This document shows, one piece after another, positions 11,381 to 21,989 of a stretch of DNA of 64,000 bases (the first letter of the stretch is position 1; each line of letters opens with the position of its first letter). Source of the stretch: Scortum barcoo (Eukaryota > Chordata > Actinopteri > Centrarchiformes > Terapontidae); the NCBI GenBank assembly GCA_023238725.1, contig CM041535.1, forward strand, positions 1 to 64,000. The letters run 5' to 3'. Under the pieces are notes generated by a model. That model did not search any database and was not told the DNA's origin. It was given only the letters and a program-made list of their open reading frames with translations. Made by a program: the position numbers and the translations under genes.

Positions 11381-11694
11381 CAAAGGAGAGGTAGGAGGTC
11401 CTCTGGAGGTTCTGTAGCAGGCGATCCTCTGAGGAGCGGTGGCGTCCTGGTCGTTCCGGCGTAGTATCCAGGATGTGAGGATGGAGTTCCTGGGTGGAAC
11501 GCGGAAGCCTATGGGTGTTATCCTGAGAATAGGGGGCTCAGACCTGGTGCTGGGGCTGGGTTTGTTGCTCCCTGGCTCCTCTTCTATTAGGTCCTGGATC
11601 ACTGAGTCCTCCCAGAGCACACAAGGATTGTGTGAGGCAGTTGAGGTGTCAGATGTTGATGCTGATGCTGCTCCCTGGGGAGATGGAGACATGG

Positions 11695-11880
11695 AATGTG
11701 GAGAAGGAGAAAAGAGAAGAGGGGGAGGAGGCAGGGGAGAAAGACGAGAAGGAGGAGGAGGAGGGAAGAGGAAGAAGGCGACAGGAGGAGGAGGAAGAGG
11801 AGGAGGAGGAGGGGACTGTAAGAGGAGGAGGCGGGAGGGAAGGAGGCAGAAGGGGAGGAGGGAGGGTCCTCCTCTTCATC
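11695..11880. repeat. Purine-rich (GGA/GAG)n tract
   Basis: About 185 bp of nearly pure A/G on the plus strand, mostly GGAGGA/GAAGAG. It falls in the hinge of the PLE reading frame (serine/proline/leucine codons on the minus strand). Both strands show long open frames here only because the tract has no T for stop codons. It could adopt triplex (H-DNA) structure. Confidence 0.8.
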
Positions 11881-12167
11881 CACATGAGTGAAGGGGGACC
11901 AGTCACCTCCTCTCTGGTCCATCAAGGTGGCCACGGATGTGGCTGTGGCTCGAGGAGGTGGAGGAGGGGAGATGGCCACCGCGCATCTGGTTGTGGTTGT
12001 GCCTGTGTGCACCTGGGCCTGGATGGTGGTGGAGTGCGTGGCTGCTAGTGAGGGGGCAGTGTTCCGGTCCTGTGGGATGTTTTTGGTGCCAGTGGGAGCT
12101 TGCCCTGTGAGGTTGGCTTTCAGAAAGGTCTCGGTCTCCTGTATAGTCTCTGGCTTTAACCTACAAC

Positions 12168-12513
12168 CTAAATTTCTCCTGGCCCAGGCAGTGGCAACCT
12201 GAAAAGGGCCTTTCCAGTCCTGGCTGGAGAGTTCTGCCAGAAACAGTCCTGGATATCATTCTTCATATTTTCCTCATAATGTTGCTGTAATATGATTATG
12301 GCAGTGTGCTCCCAGTTCCTGGCATTGCCTCCTATTGGAACAGGCTGGATAGTCGCGGTGAAACCACTGGTTACCTCTGGTAACGGAGGCATAGGAGTGT
12401 CTCATCGGTGGAGGTTGTTGGTACCGGCTGGGATATGAATCCACTCTTTCACGCCGTCGGTGCTTCAGCTCCGCGCGGTGGCATTGCTGTCGGAAACCTC
12501 GGCGGTAGCTCAC
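12168..12513 (-). pseudogene. PLE N-terminal basic ORF (fragment)
   Basis: Two overlapping minus-strand frames give an Arg/Gln-rich start (SYRRGFRQQ, at about 12510) and then a GNARNWEHTAIIIL-type segment near 12330-12290. The first codon is GTG here rather than ATG, which suggests a lost start. The role of the N-terminal part in Penelope-like elements is unknown; nucleic-acid binding would fit its charge. Confidence 0.45.
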
Positions 12514-12519
12514 CTATAT

Positions 12520-12533
12520 GGGTTAGGGTTAGG
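12520..12533 (+). repeat. Telomere-like GGGTTAGGGTTAGG
   Basis: Two vertebrate telomere repeats plus two bases lie exactly between the 5' edge of the Penelope-like element and the resumed tandem unit. The sister unit at 14221 lacks them. Too short to be more than suggestive. Confidence 0.6.
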
Positions 12534-12534
12534 T

Positions 12535-13216
12535 AAGATAATAATACATACTAGAAATACATCACCAATTATAACTCACAGAAGTTTAAAAGAGGCCAGA
12601 ATATTATCACTTAACCAATGCAATAGATTGGGTACATGCTAACAAATATTTGGTAACTCACCATTTATGCCCTTCAATCAGTTAAATGCTGGTGGTTGTC
12701 TTAGAATATGACAAAACAGATTCTATAAAGGGAAAATGCAAAACAAGTTCAAACATAATCAAACTATTATAGTAAGAGACAATACAACAGTCTATTTATC
12801 TAAAAGTAGAATGGATTACTATAAACATCTTTAATTGTGACATACCATTCCATGCATGCTGTGAGGGCCTTAAAATGTTGTGGTGGCATCCAAGAGATCT
12901 TAGTTTTGGACAACTGAAATGCAGACATTTTAATATGATTAGATAACATGTCTTCTGCTGAAGGCAAGATCCTCACAAGAACATTTGGCAAAAACCCATG
13001 GCTTGACTTGCTGGCATTACTAGGGTCAGAAGGTTGTAAGTCATATAGATAGTTGTTATTCAAAGAGACTAAAGGAAAAGCAGCAAAGGCAAGACTCAAA
13101 CATAGGCCTCCTGCAAATTGTGTGCAAATAACATTAAAATTGATATTTGTCTTGACTTAGAAAGCATTCACTATTTGTCAGCTGCATTTGTTGTTCCAGT
13201 ATTTGGCAATTCCGCA
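12535..13216. repeat. Anonymous tandem unit, copy 2 (second half)
   Basis: Resumes at AAGATAATA and aligns with 5836-6383 and 14221-14965. It keeps the ~130-bp segment that copy 1 has lost. Noncoding. Confidence 0.75.
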
Positions 13217-14965
13217 GCCGAATCCTCTCATTTAACATTATGATGATTTCTTGTCTAAAACTTGACTTTCATACACTGTACTTGCCAACAGGGGGCAGAG
13301 GAAGCTGTTTGTTGCACATGACAGCAGGCTGGATTGAACAAAAATAGTTTCTCAACCATGATGAGTGTGTGTGGTGAGTCTGACAAAGGATATGCCTTTT
13401 TCTCCCTTCACACAAACACCCCTGAAAACACTTGTCACATCTTAAATACAAAAGATATGACGTCATTGTCTTAATGAAGGCTGTAGCAAGAGCAGCACAA
13501 ATAAAGGAAGAAACCTAAACTTTTCTTTGCTTGAAATGAGAAAAAAAATGCCATTAATCAGTAAATTGTTAAGATGCAATGTTGTGCAACTCAGGACTAC
13601 ATGAATAAATCAACTGGGCCCTTTCACAACACTGTTTCTTTCCACATTGCTGCTGTGATAAGAATAGAAATGACAGAGGAAGCAGTCATATACATCCTGG
13701 GAAATTTGGTCCCCTGCGCATTTGTCAGTTCCAGCTAGTATGCTACACCAAATTGCATTCTAATGTGGCTTTGTTTACTTTGCAAAAGCTTTCGTGATAT
13801 CAACTTAACAAGCAAAATAGGTCAAAAATGCTTGAAAAACTATTAGTTTTGCAGGTCTGCGAAACTAAGTTGCCCCAAAAAACAAAGCTGTGCTCTAGAA
13901 TGAATGCAGTGTCATACCATTCTTCTTTGCTGTGGGCAGGGAAGCTGCTGGTACTGCCCAGTGCTGGATGCTGATATCCCTGCCAAAAACACACAGTAGA
14001 AATGCACAAGGCAGCCAAAATGTATGCAAAGGATAGTACAGTAGCTTCCTATGTGAGGATATGTTTGCCTTCAATCTTGCAGAAAATCTTCCAGACCTAT
14101 GGTATGTGGTTCTTAGATTGTATGTATTATTCTGAGTCAAGAAATCAAATTAGTGGGATGAAAGTAACACAGACTGTCCCAATTTTCATTGTCTCATACT
14201 TCATCAAAACCTACAATCAACAAGATAATATAAAAATACTAGAACTACATCACCAATTACAACTCACAGAAGTTGAAAAGAGGCCAGAATATTATCATAA
14301 CCTAATGCAATAGATTGGGTACATGCTGACAAATATTTTGTAACTCACCATTATGCCCTTGATTAGTTAAATGCTGGTGTTGTCTTACAACATCACGCAA
14401 AAGATGTAGAAATGGATAATGCAAAATTAGTTCAAACAAAATCCAACAATATCAGCCCTAGAAAATACAACTGTCTCTTTATGCAAAACCAAAATTTATT
14501 ATTATAAATATCTTTAATTGTGACATACCTTTCCTTACATGTTGTGAGGGCTGTAGTCTGTTTTGGTGCCATCCAATGGATCTTGTTTTTTCCCAACTGA
14601 AAAGCAGTCATTTTAAAATGATTAGATAACATGTCTTTTGTTGCATGCATGAGGTCAAATAGCTCTTCTCGTTCAGCAGAAAAAAAACATGGTTCGGCTT
14701 GCTGTTATTTACTGGGGTAAGAAGGCTCGGTCATCTAGAAACTTGCCATCAAAAGAGACCAAAGGAAAAGCAGCAATAGACTTAGACTTAGACTTCGAGA
14801 CTAAGTCTAAGTCTATTGCTGCTTTGGCAAGTCTAAAAGCAGCAATGGCAAGAATCAAATATTTGCTTCCTGCAAATTGTGTGCAAATAGAATTAAAGTT
14901 GATATTTGTATTGACATAGTAAGACATGACAATTTTTCAGATGCGTGTGTGGTTCCTGGATTTTG
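13217..14965. repeat. Anonymous tandem unit, copy 3 (complete)
   Basis: This is the only copy without a large insertion: from GCAGCCGAATCCTCTC through the CATGATGAGTG block (about 13358), the uninterrupted RTE target site (about 13391-13407), and on to GCAATTCC-equivalent DNA at 14965. The start-to-start distance between the CAACCATGAT blocks at 13356 and 15115 is about 1.76 kb. A 25-bp-arm hairpin insertion is private to this copy (14767-14825). No gene recognised. Confidence 0.75.
14767..14825. repeat. Perfect 25-bp snap-back hairpin
   Basis: Arms 14767-14791 (AAAGCAGCAATAGACTTAG...) and 14801-14825 are exact reverse complements, separated by the 9-base loop ACTTCGAGA. The sister units read straight through (AAAAGCAGCAAAGGCAAG), so the hairpin arose by a local inverted duplication in this copy. 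Confidence 0.9.
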
Positions 14966-15417
14966 CAATTCCTGCCTAAATCGTTTCATTTAACATTATG
15001 ATGATTTCTTGTGTAAAAGTTCACTGTCATTCACTGTACTCGCGAGCAGGTGGCAGAGAAAGAAAGCTGTTTGTTGCACATGACAGCAGCTTAGATTGAA
15101 GAAGAATAGTGTCTCAACCATGATAAGTGTGTGTGCTGAGTCTGATATTGGACATGTATTTTTCTGCCTTCACATAAAAACCCCTGAAAGCAGCTTGAAC
15201 ACAAAAGATACAATGTAGTCTCCTTAATGAAGATGGTAGCAAAAGCAGCACAAATAAAGGAAAGGACCTAAACTTTTGTTTTGTTGAAATGAGAAAAAGT
15301 GGTAATCAGTAAATTGTTAAGATCAAATGTTGTGCAACGATAAATTAACTGGGCCTTACACAACATGTGTTTTTCTCCACATCACTGCTGTGATAAGGAT
15401 AGAAATGGCAGTGGAAG
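14966..15417. repeat. Anonymous tandem unit, copy 4 (first part)
   Basis: Diverged copy with the CATGATAAGTG block at about 15118. It stops at 15417, where the retroviral LTR begins, and resumes at 32385. Confidence 0.75.
15414..15417. repeat. 4-bp target-site duplication GAAG (left)
   Basis: GAAG precedes the LTR start TGTTGTGG and is repeated at 32385-32388 just after the LTR end CCAACA. Sister units read GGAAGCAGTCATATAC with no insertion, so this is a true integration scar. Confidence 0.8.
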
Positions 15418-15490
15418 TGTTGTGGTAAAAATTATGTGACAGCAACATATCAACCTTATTTCATGTCATTTCACTCTTATATTAACCTTA
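15418..15490 (+). repeat. 5' LTR, truncated
   Basis: Aligns with the first ~73 bp of the 3' LTR (31645 on) up to CTTATATTAACCTTA, then diverges. The promoter, R and U5 parts seen in the 3' LTR are absent on this side. Confidence 0.8.
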
Positions 15491-15984
15491 ACCTGCATCA
15501 AGTTCAGTACAGAAAGTGTAGTTTTCTCTGGACCCCTTCCTAATCTGACCAGTGACGACATGTATAGCCGCATGTCGTCATTCCACCGGTGGTTAACAAG
15601 GTGGTGTCCGGCAAACGGCGTGGGCTTTATTAATAATTGCAGCCTTTTTAGCCTTTTTGGGGAGATCTGGCCTGATTAGGAGAGATGGTATCCATCCCAC
15701 TTTGGCTGGAGCCGCTCTCCTGTCTAGAAATATAGAAAGTCCTTATTAGTCCTAATTCATGACATACCAGAGTTGGGACCAGTAAGCAGAGTTGCAGTCT
15801 TACACGCTTCTTCTCTGCGCCTCCATTAGAGCAGCTGCACACCCAATATAGAATAGAAACTGTGTCTGCCCAGCGACCATTTAAACTCTTAAAACCAAAA
15901 AGGGGAGTTATTCATAAAAATCTAATAAAAATTGAACACAACTGCTGTAGCAACTCAGCGACAGCATAATAAGAAAATTAAGTG

Positions 15985-16754
15985 TGGCCTCTTAAACATC
16001 AGATCTCTGGCCTCTAAGGCTGTTCTGATAAATGATTTGATATCTGACTCTGATATAGACCTGTTCTGCCTTACTGAGACCTGGCTAGGTCAGGAAGAAT
16101 TATGTTAGCCTAAATGAATCCACTCCACCGAGTCATTCTAACGTTCATGTTCCTCGAGACACTGGACGAGGAGGTGGAGTTGCAGCCATTTTTAATTCAG
16201 CCCTATTAATAAATTCTCGGCCTAAAGAGGGCTACAGCTCATTTGAAAGCCTTATTATTACTCTTTCATCTCCAGCCTGGAAGAGCACAAAGCCAATACT
16301 AGTTGCTGTAGTGTACCGCCCCCCAGGCCCATACTCTGAATTCTTATCTGAATTTTCAGAGTTCTTGTCAAATTTAGTCCTTGAAAATGACAATGAGAAG
16401 GTAATTATTGTAGGTGATTTTAATATTCATGTGGACATGGATAGTGACAGTCTTAGCACAGCATTCATCTCATTATTGGACTCCATTGGGTTTTCTCAGA
16501 GAGTAAATTCTCCAACTCACTGTCACAATCACACCCTTGATTTGGTCCTCACCTATGGTATTGATATTGAGCACTTAATAGTCTCCCCCCAAAATCCTGT
16601 GTTATCAGACCACTACTTAGTATCATTTGAATTCCTATTACTGGACTATGCACCTCTAGAAAAATTAGTGTTCACTAGATGGTTACCCGATTGTACTAGG
16701 ACTAAATTTAAGGAAGCAATTCCGACAGCATTAAAGTCAGTTAAGATTTCCTAG
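15985..16754 (+). pseudogene. L2 endonuclease domain
   Basis: The reading contains FCLTETWLG (about 16063), GRGGGVAAIF (about 16167), a VYRPPGPYSEF block (about 16312), VGDFNIHVD (about 16411) and the SDHYLVSFEF end (about 16608). These are the ordered motifs of the AP-like LINE endonuclease that nicks target DNA. A frameshift after QEE (about 16105) and a stop at about 16752 break it. Confidence 0.85.
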
Positions 16755-16779
16755 TATCTCTGACGACTCTCATAATTTT

Positions 16780-18908
16780 TTGAGCTCCCCCCAAATTGAC
16801 CAACTTGTTAGAAACACCATGGACTTACTCAGAGGCACTCTGGACTCTGTTGCGCCCCTAAAAAGAAAGATTATAAAACAGAAGAGACTGGCACCATGGT
16901 TTAGCTTGCACAACTCTGCAACTCGCAAGTTAAAACAAACAACGCACGACAATTGGAAAGGATATGGCGCTCCACCAAAGAGGAGGACTCTCGCCTAGCC
17001 TGGAAAGAGAGTCTCAAAACGTATAGGAAAGCCCTGTGTAATGCCAGAGCAGCCTACTATTCAGAATTAATAGAGAAAAATAAGAACTGCCCTAGGTTTC
17101 TTTTCAGCACTGTAGCCAGGCTGACACAGAGCCATAGCTCTATTGAACCCTGCATTCCCTTAAGTTTAAGTAGTAATGATTTCATGAGCTTCTTTAATGA
17201 CAAGATTTTGAATATTAGGGACAAAATTTGTCAGGATCTGCCCTCGTTAGACTCCGATCCTTCAGACTCAGGAAATTTAGGAGCAGATACATTAAAACCT
17301 GACAATTGCTTAGACAGTTTTATTCCAATTGGCCTTCCCGAATTATCCTCGTTAGTTTCATCATCGAAAGCAACAACTTGTCTCCTAGACCCGATCCCAA
17401 CTACGCTGCTTAAGGAAGTTTTCCCATTTATTGGCACATCACTGCTGCATATTATTAATCTGTCTCTGGTGTCAGGCTTTGTACCCAAGTCTTTTAAAGT
17501 AGCTGTAATTAAACCATTGATCAAAAAACCTACACTTGATGCAGATGTGTTAGCCAATTATAGACCAATATCCAACCTCCCTTTTTGTCTAAGATTCTAG
17601 AGAAAGCCGTTGCCAGCCAGTTATGTAATTATCTCCACAGTAATAGTCTTTTTGAAGTTTTTCAGTCAGGATTTAGAGCTCACCATAGCACAGAAACAGC
17701 ACTTGTGAAAGTCACTAATGACCTGTTGACAGCATCAGATAGAGGGCTTCTGTCTGTACTTGTCCTGTTAGACCTCAGTGTGCTGCCTTTGATACAGTTG
17801 ACCATCACATCCTGTTGCTGAGAATGGAAAAACTGCTTGGTATTAAAGGTCTGTCTGCATTAAACTGGTTCAGATCATACTTATCAGATCGGTCTCAGTT
17901 TGTTCCATATTAATAATGAATCCTCTGTGCATACTAAAGTCTGTCATGGAGTTCCACAAGGTTCAGTGCTAGGTCCAATTCTGTTTATTTTGTATATGCT
18001 GCCCCTGCCCCTTGGCAATATCATCAGGAGGCACTCCATAGATTTCCATTGTTATGCTGATGACACCCAATTATATTTATCAGTGGAGCCAGCCACACAA
18101 AACTGATCAGCTCCTGAAACTCCATGCCTGCCTTAAAGATATAAAGGCTTGGATGACCAGAAATTTCCTGTTGTTGAACTCAGATAAAACTGAAGTGATC
18201 CTATTAGGTCCGAAACACCTGAGGAACACGCTTTCTCCTAAGATAGCCTTGCTGGATGGCATTAACTGGGCCTCCAGCACCACTGTAAGGAACCTCGGGG
18301 TTTTATTTGATCAGGATATGTCCAATTCGACACCCATATTAAGCATATTTCAAGGTCTGCCTTTTTACCACCTGCGCAACATCGCAAAAATTCGGCACTT
18401 TTTGTCCCAAAGCGATGCTGAAAAATTAGTCCATGCATTTGTCTCTTCCAGGCTGGATTATTGTAATTCACTTTTATCAGGCTGCCCAAACAAGTCGTTA
18501 AAGACTCTACAGCTGGTCCAGAATGCCGCTGCTCGGGTGCTGACTAAAACCAGGAAAAGAGACCATATTACTCCAGTATTGGCTTCTCTGCATTGGCTCC
18601 CTCTAAAATTTAGAGTGGATTTTAAAATCCTACTCCTCACACATAGGCCTAAGGCTCTACATGGTCTGGCACCATCATATCTTAATGAATTGATAACTCC
18701 TTATCAACCGACTAGAGCGCTGCGCTCCCAAAACGCAGGCTTACTTGTAGTTCCCAGGGTTTCCAGAAGTAGTCTAGGGGGCAGAGCCTTCAGCTATCAG
18801 GCCCCTGTTCTCTGGAACCAGCTCCCAGTCTGGGTCCGAGAGGCAGACACAGTGTCAGTGTTTAAGAATAGACTTAAAACCTTCCTTTTTGATAAAGCTT
18901 ATAGTTAG
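16780..18908 (+). pseudogene. L2 reverse transcriptase and C-terminus
   Basis: Four to five overlapping frames carry the RT motifs: NYRPISNLPF (about 17558), SGFRAHHSTETAL (about 17668), LLDLS...FDTVDHH (about 17765-17810, frame-shifted), GVPQGSVLGPILF (about 17949), the catalytic YADDTQLYL (about 18052), and LNSDKTEVILLGPK (about 18177). The C-terminus ends in FDKAYS at 18905. Compared with a working L2 it lacks only reading-frame continuity. The final 284-codon frame (18054-18908) is open. Confidence 0.85.
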
Positions 18909-19718
18909 GGTGGGCACAGGCTCGCCCTTAGTTATGCTGCTATAGGTTTAGACTGCCGGGGGGCTCCCATGATGCATCGGGCACCTCTCCCTCTTCCTCT
19001 GTCTCTGCTTCCTCTTTCTCTGCTTCCTCTTCCTCTGCTTCCTTTACTCATATTATGGTAGTAGTGCAAACTGGAGTCACTTTTAGAAACTGGTTAAAGT
19101 GGCTAAACTGGTTAAAGTAGTTAAATTGGTTAAAGTGTCAAAGCGGTTAATGTGAATACTCTTATGTCCTGTAAAGTGCATGTTACTGCCGGAGCCCCGG
19201 TCCTCTTTGTTCTCTCCAGTCTTGCAGGTTCCTCACTGATTCTGGTTGTGGTCCATCTGTCTGAGGTTCACTGGCCTGGTGGGGACATGATCTGTGTCTG
19301 TGTTGTGGAGAGAAGGTCGAGTGGCCCAGAGCTCCATATGAGGACATCTAGAGATGCACCTGGACTCACAGACTCATTTCCATTACCTGTGATATCTTCA
19401 TACATGGACTAAACCAATGAACTCAGTATAGCTACAGCTTATTACGACTCATGTATAATTCCATAATATGATTGATGATGTTCTCTGTACATGTGGCATC
19501 TATTGCACGTCTGTCCGTCCCAGGGAGAGGGATCCCTCATCTGTGGCTCTTCCTCAGGTTTCTTCTTTTTCCCATAAAGGGTTTTTTGAAGTTTTTCCTG
19601 ACTCGGTTCGAGGGTCTAAGGACAGAGGGTGTCACAACTGTGCAGATTGTAAAGCCCTCCGAGGCAAACAATGTTTGTGATTTTGGGCTTCTAAATAAAT
19701 AAATTTGATTTTTTGATT

Positions 19719-21070
19719 TGTAAGAAGGAAAAAGTAAGTGAAAAAACTAAACTACGTCGAGTTCAGAAAGGGTAAAGAAGTTATGAGGAAGTGAAAGAAA
19801 GATTAAAGTGAATTAAATAAAATAAGAAGGATTTGTGCGTAGACCTTGTTTTAGTGCCCCACATAAGTACTAACGTAAGACTGTGAAAAAAAAAAAAAAC
19901 AAAGATAAACGTCAACAAGAGCAACTATCTAGTAAAATACTAGCAAGCGTGTCTTGTGCCTCCTCTAGTGTTTAAGCATAGAGTGAGTGTGTATGTGTCA
20001 GTAGATAGTGACAGTAGGCAGAGATATCAGAGATAATTTTTCGCAAAAATTGCTGAAATTTTTTGTAAGAAGATCAGGGCTGTACAGGCCAGATAGGAAA
20101 AGAGAGAAAATTCCCTAGCGACGGCAACTAGCACATGTCGCAAGAGGTCTATGGGACGGTGACAAACTGGCCAGAGCTTCTCAGGGAGTGGCAGCATAAT
20201 TAAGAGAAAAGAGATAATTGCCTAGGGACTGCAAATAGTGCGCGTCGCAACAGGTCACGGGGACAGCGACAAACTGACCAGAGCTGCACAGGGTGTGGCA
20301 GCATAATCAATAGTGTGAATTAGTGTGTCCTTGGATTTGACTACACAGTAGTATAAACAAAAGGAACGTGTGAAAGTTGTGAGTTATGTGTGAGTTTTGA
20401 GAGGAGCTTGCTGCGAGTCGTCGTGGCTCGCCGCCCAGCAGCCGAAAGGAGGCTACTGATAAGACCGGGCGGCAGGGAGGACAGATTATTACCCTAGTAG
20501 CTCATTTGAGAGAAGAGGTGTAGAGATAGGGAATCGAAGCAAATTTTGATTGATGCATAGAATAGAATGAAGATAATGAAGGTATAGAGCGCTTGCAGAA
20601 CAAATCAGCTGATTAATTTTAAATTTTGGCCGACCACCAAATTTGACAGTCTAAGAGGAATCTCCACATCTATTCTGGGTGCAGATCATTTCAACTATAA
20701 ACAGTTTTGAGCATTGCTAGAAGAAAGAAAAATGTAATTAGGTTTTATTATTATTTTGTGGGCAAGAAAAGTGCATGTGTGACTCAGAGAAATCCCTGTC
20801 TAGTAGCGACTGTCTTTTTAGGAGGTTGTTGATCCACAGCCGTGTGTCTGCCAAGCCAAGGAGAGATATCGTAGGCAATAATTCAATAGGTTAATTTGAG
20901 AGGTTAGAGGTTAACCGTCTGAGTTAGAAAATTTAGGCTAGGAGATACTGCAGAGAAAATTATAGCGTTAACAAGAAAGAGGCGTCAGATGAAAATTCCA
21001 GAAATTCCTTGATCACTTGCAGTCGGCGATAGTCAAAGATATATGGTGGCTGAGAAAAGTAAGATCACAA
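19719..21070 (+). other. Retroviral leader-like noncoding region
   Basis: No gene is visible. Directly after the L2 tail the sequence continues in retroviral style: purine-rich, G/A runs, no open frame. A tandem duplication of ~108 bp lies at 20095-20310 (blocks with GTCGCAA, GGTC, GACAAACTG, CCAGAGCT and GTGGCAGCATAAT). I found no clear tRNA primer-binding site. It probably belongs to the outer retrovirus. Confidence 0.45.
20095..20310. repeat. ~108-bp tandem duplication
   Basis: Two diverged copies, each with AAAAGAGA, CTAG, GTCGCAA, GACAAACTG, CCAGAGCT and GTGGCAGCATAAT in order. Lies in the putative retroviral leader. Confidence 0.7.
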
Positions 21071-21271
21071 GCATAAAAAATGGCAACACCGGGGGGCGCG
21101 GTTGAGCAGCGACATGTGAAGACATGTTTTTGTGAGCTCTGCTTAGATTGAACATTTATTTAATATTCCTCCTCTCCTTCTCATCCTTCCTAGTGCAAAC
21201 GTATCTCTAAAGTGCCAAGTCCCTTGAATTAGTCAGATTAGGCAGATAAACTGCACAAGAAAATAGACAAC

Positions 21272-21580
21272 TTGGCGAGTGACTTAAGAACAGAAATCCT
21301 GAATGTGTGCGCAGAGTTTACGATGGTAATTGAAGAAGTGCAGAAAGAAAATGCCACATTCTCAACCCGCATTGATGATCTCGAGGAGGAAGCTAAGGGC
21401 CACACTAATTGGGTCGTAGAACTTGAAGCTAAAGTTAATACGCTGGCTACACAAGTCACCTGGTTGGCAGAGAAGACTAAAGATTTGGAGTCCCGGCAGC
21501 GGCAAGATAACTGCAAACTAGTTGGAGTGGAGCTGATGGCTGATTTGTTGAAGGAAACGTTGGCCCTAGACTGCAGCTGA
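21272..21580 (+). pseudogene. L1 ORF1 coiled-coil fragment
   Basis: About 100 codons, heptad-like (EVQKENATFSTRIDDLEEEA), ending in LESRQRQDNCKLVGVE. The L1 ORF1p signature at this place is a LEdRsRR.N..i.Gi-type block following the coiled coil, so this is the trimerising part of the LINE RNA chaperone. The RRM and C-terminal domain are lost: the frame stops shortly after. Confidence 0.75.
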
Positions 21581-21989
21581 GGCCAAAGGATGGGGATGCC
21601 CCAAGGCAAAGTTCCACTACTTTCAGGAGAAAGTGGATGTTCTTTGAAAGTGTTAATGTTAAGTCTCAATTTCATACTATAACCCTAAAAGTACTTTTCC
21701 TTTATTTTCTAATGTTTTTCTGTTTAATTAATCCCCTTATCACCACCATTATCACTAATTTTAGTTGATTTTACTTTTTTCTTGTGGGGATATCTTCCAA
21801 CTGTGAGTGTTAAGAACATTATCAGTCTGTAACCAAATAAGTGCCAGCACACATGCAGCAATAATAGTATTGAGAGGAAAGCCCTATTACATGTTGTTCA
21901 AAGAAAATAAAACCTTGTCGGCCGGCAGAAGTCTCTATTTCATTATTCATCAGGGATGAGAGAATTTCCACAACAACATATAAAGAAGG

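Larger units (their letters stand above)
9505..12519 (-). mobile_element. Penelope-like retroelement (PLE), degenerate
   Basis: On the minus strand, from 12519 down to about 9505, the order is: a basic N-terminal ORF, a low-complexity acidic or serine-rich hinge, an SGNH-like segment, a Penelope-type reverse transcriptase, and a GIY-YIG endonuclease. Penelope-like elements encode this RT plus GIY-YIG pair. Stops and frameshifts are spread through the element. Its 5' edge abuts GGGTTAGGGTTAGG at 12520-12533 and then the tandem unit at 12535. Confidence 0.8.
15530..19718 (+). mobile_element. L2-clade LINE, near full length
   Basis: From a 5' region starting before 15590 (same as the inverted copy at 1535) through one long ORF to a 3' UTR with AGGGATCCC, GTGTCACAACTGTGCAGATTG and a final AAATAAATAAATTTGATTTTTTG. 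The coding part has an endonuclease and reverse transcriptase with several frameshifts. The 3' tail type recurs at four other places in this window (6384, 37276, 47326, 58703). The exact left end is uncertain; 15491-15590 could be L2 5' UTR or retroviral leader. It contains the hairpin TGACGACATG/CATGTCGTCA at 15552-15579. Confidence 0.85.

Noticed and set aside
11599..12048. Long open frames on both strands (Gly/Glu-rich and Ser/Leu-rich)
   Set aside because: They result from the polypurine tract, which has almost no stop codons; the PLE context explains the minus-strand frame.
13356..13390. C/D-box snoRNA-like motifs (ATGATGA ... CTGA)
   Set aside because: The boxes are too close together and there is no terminal stem.
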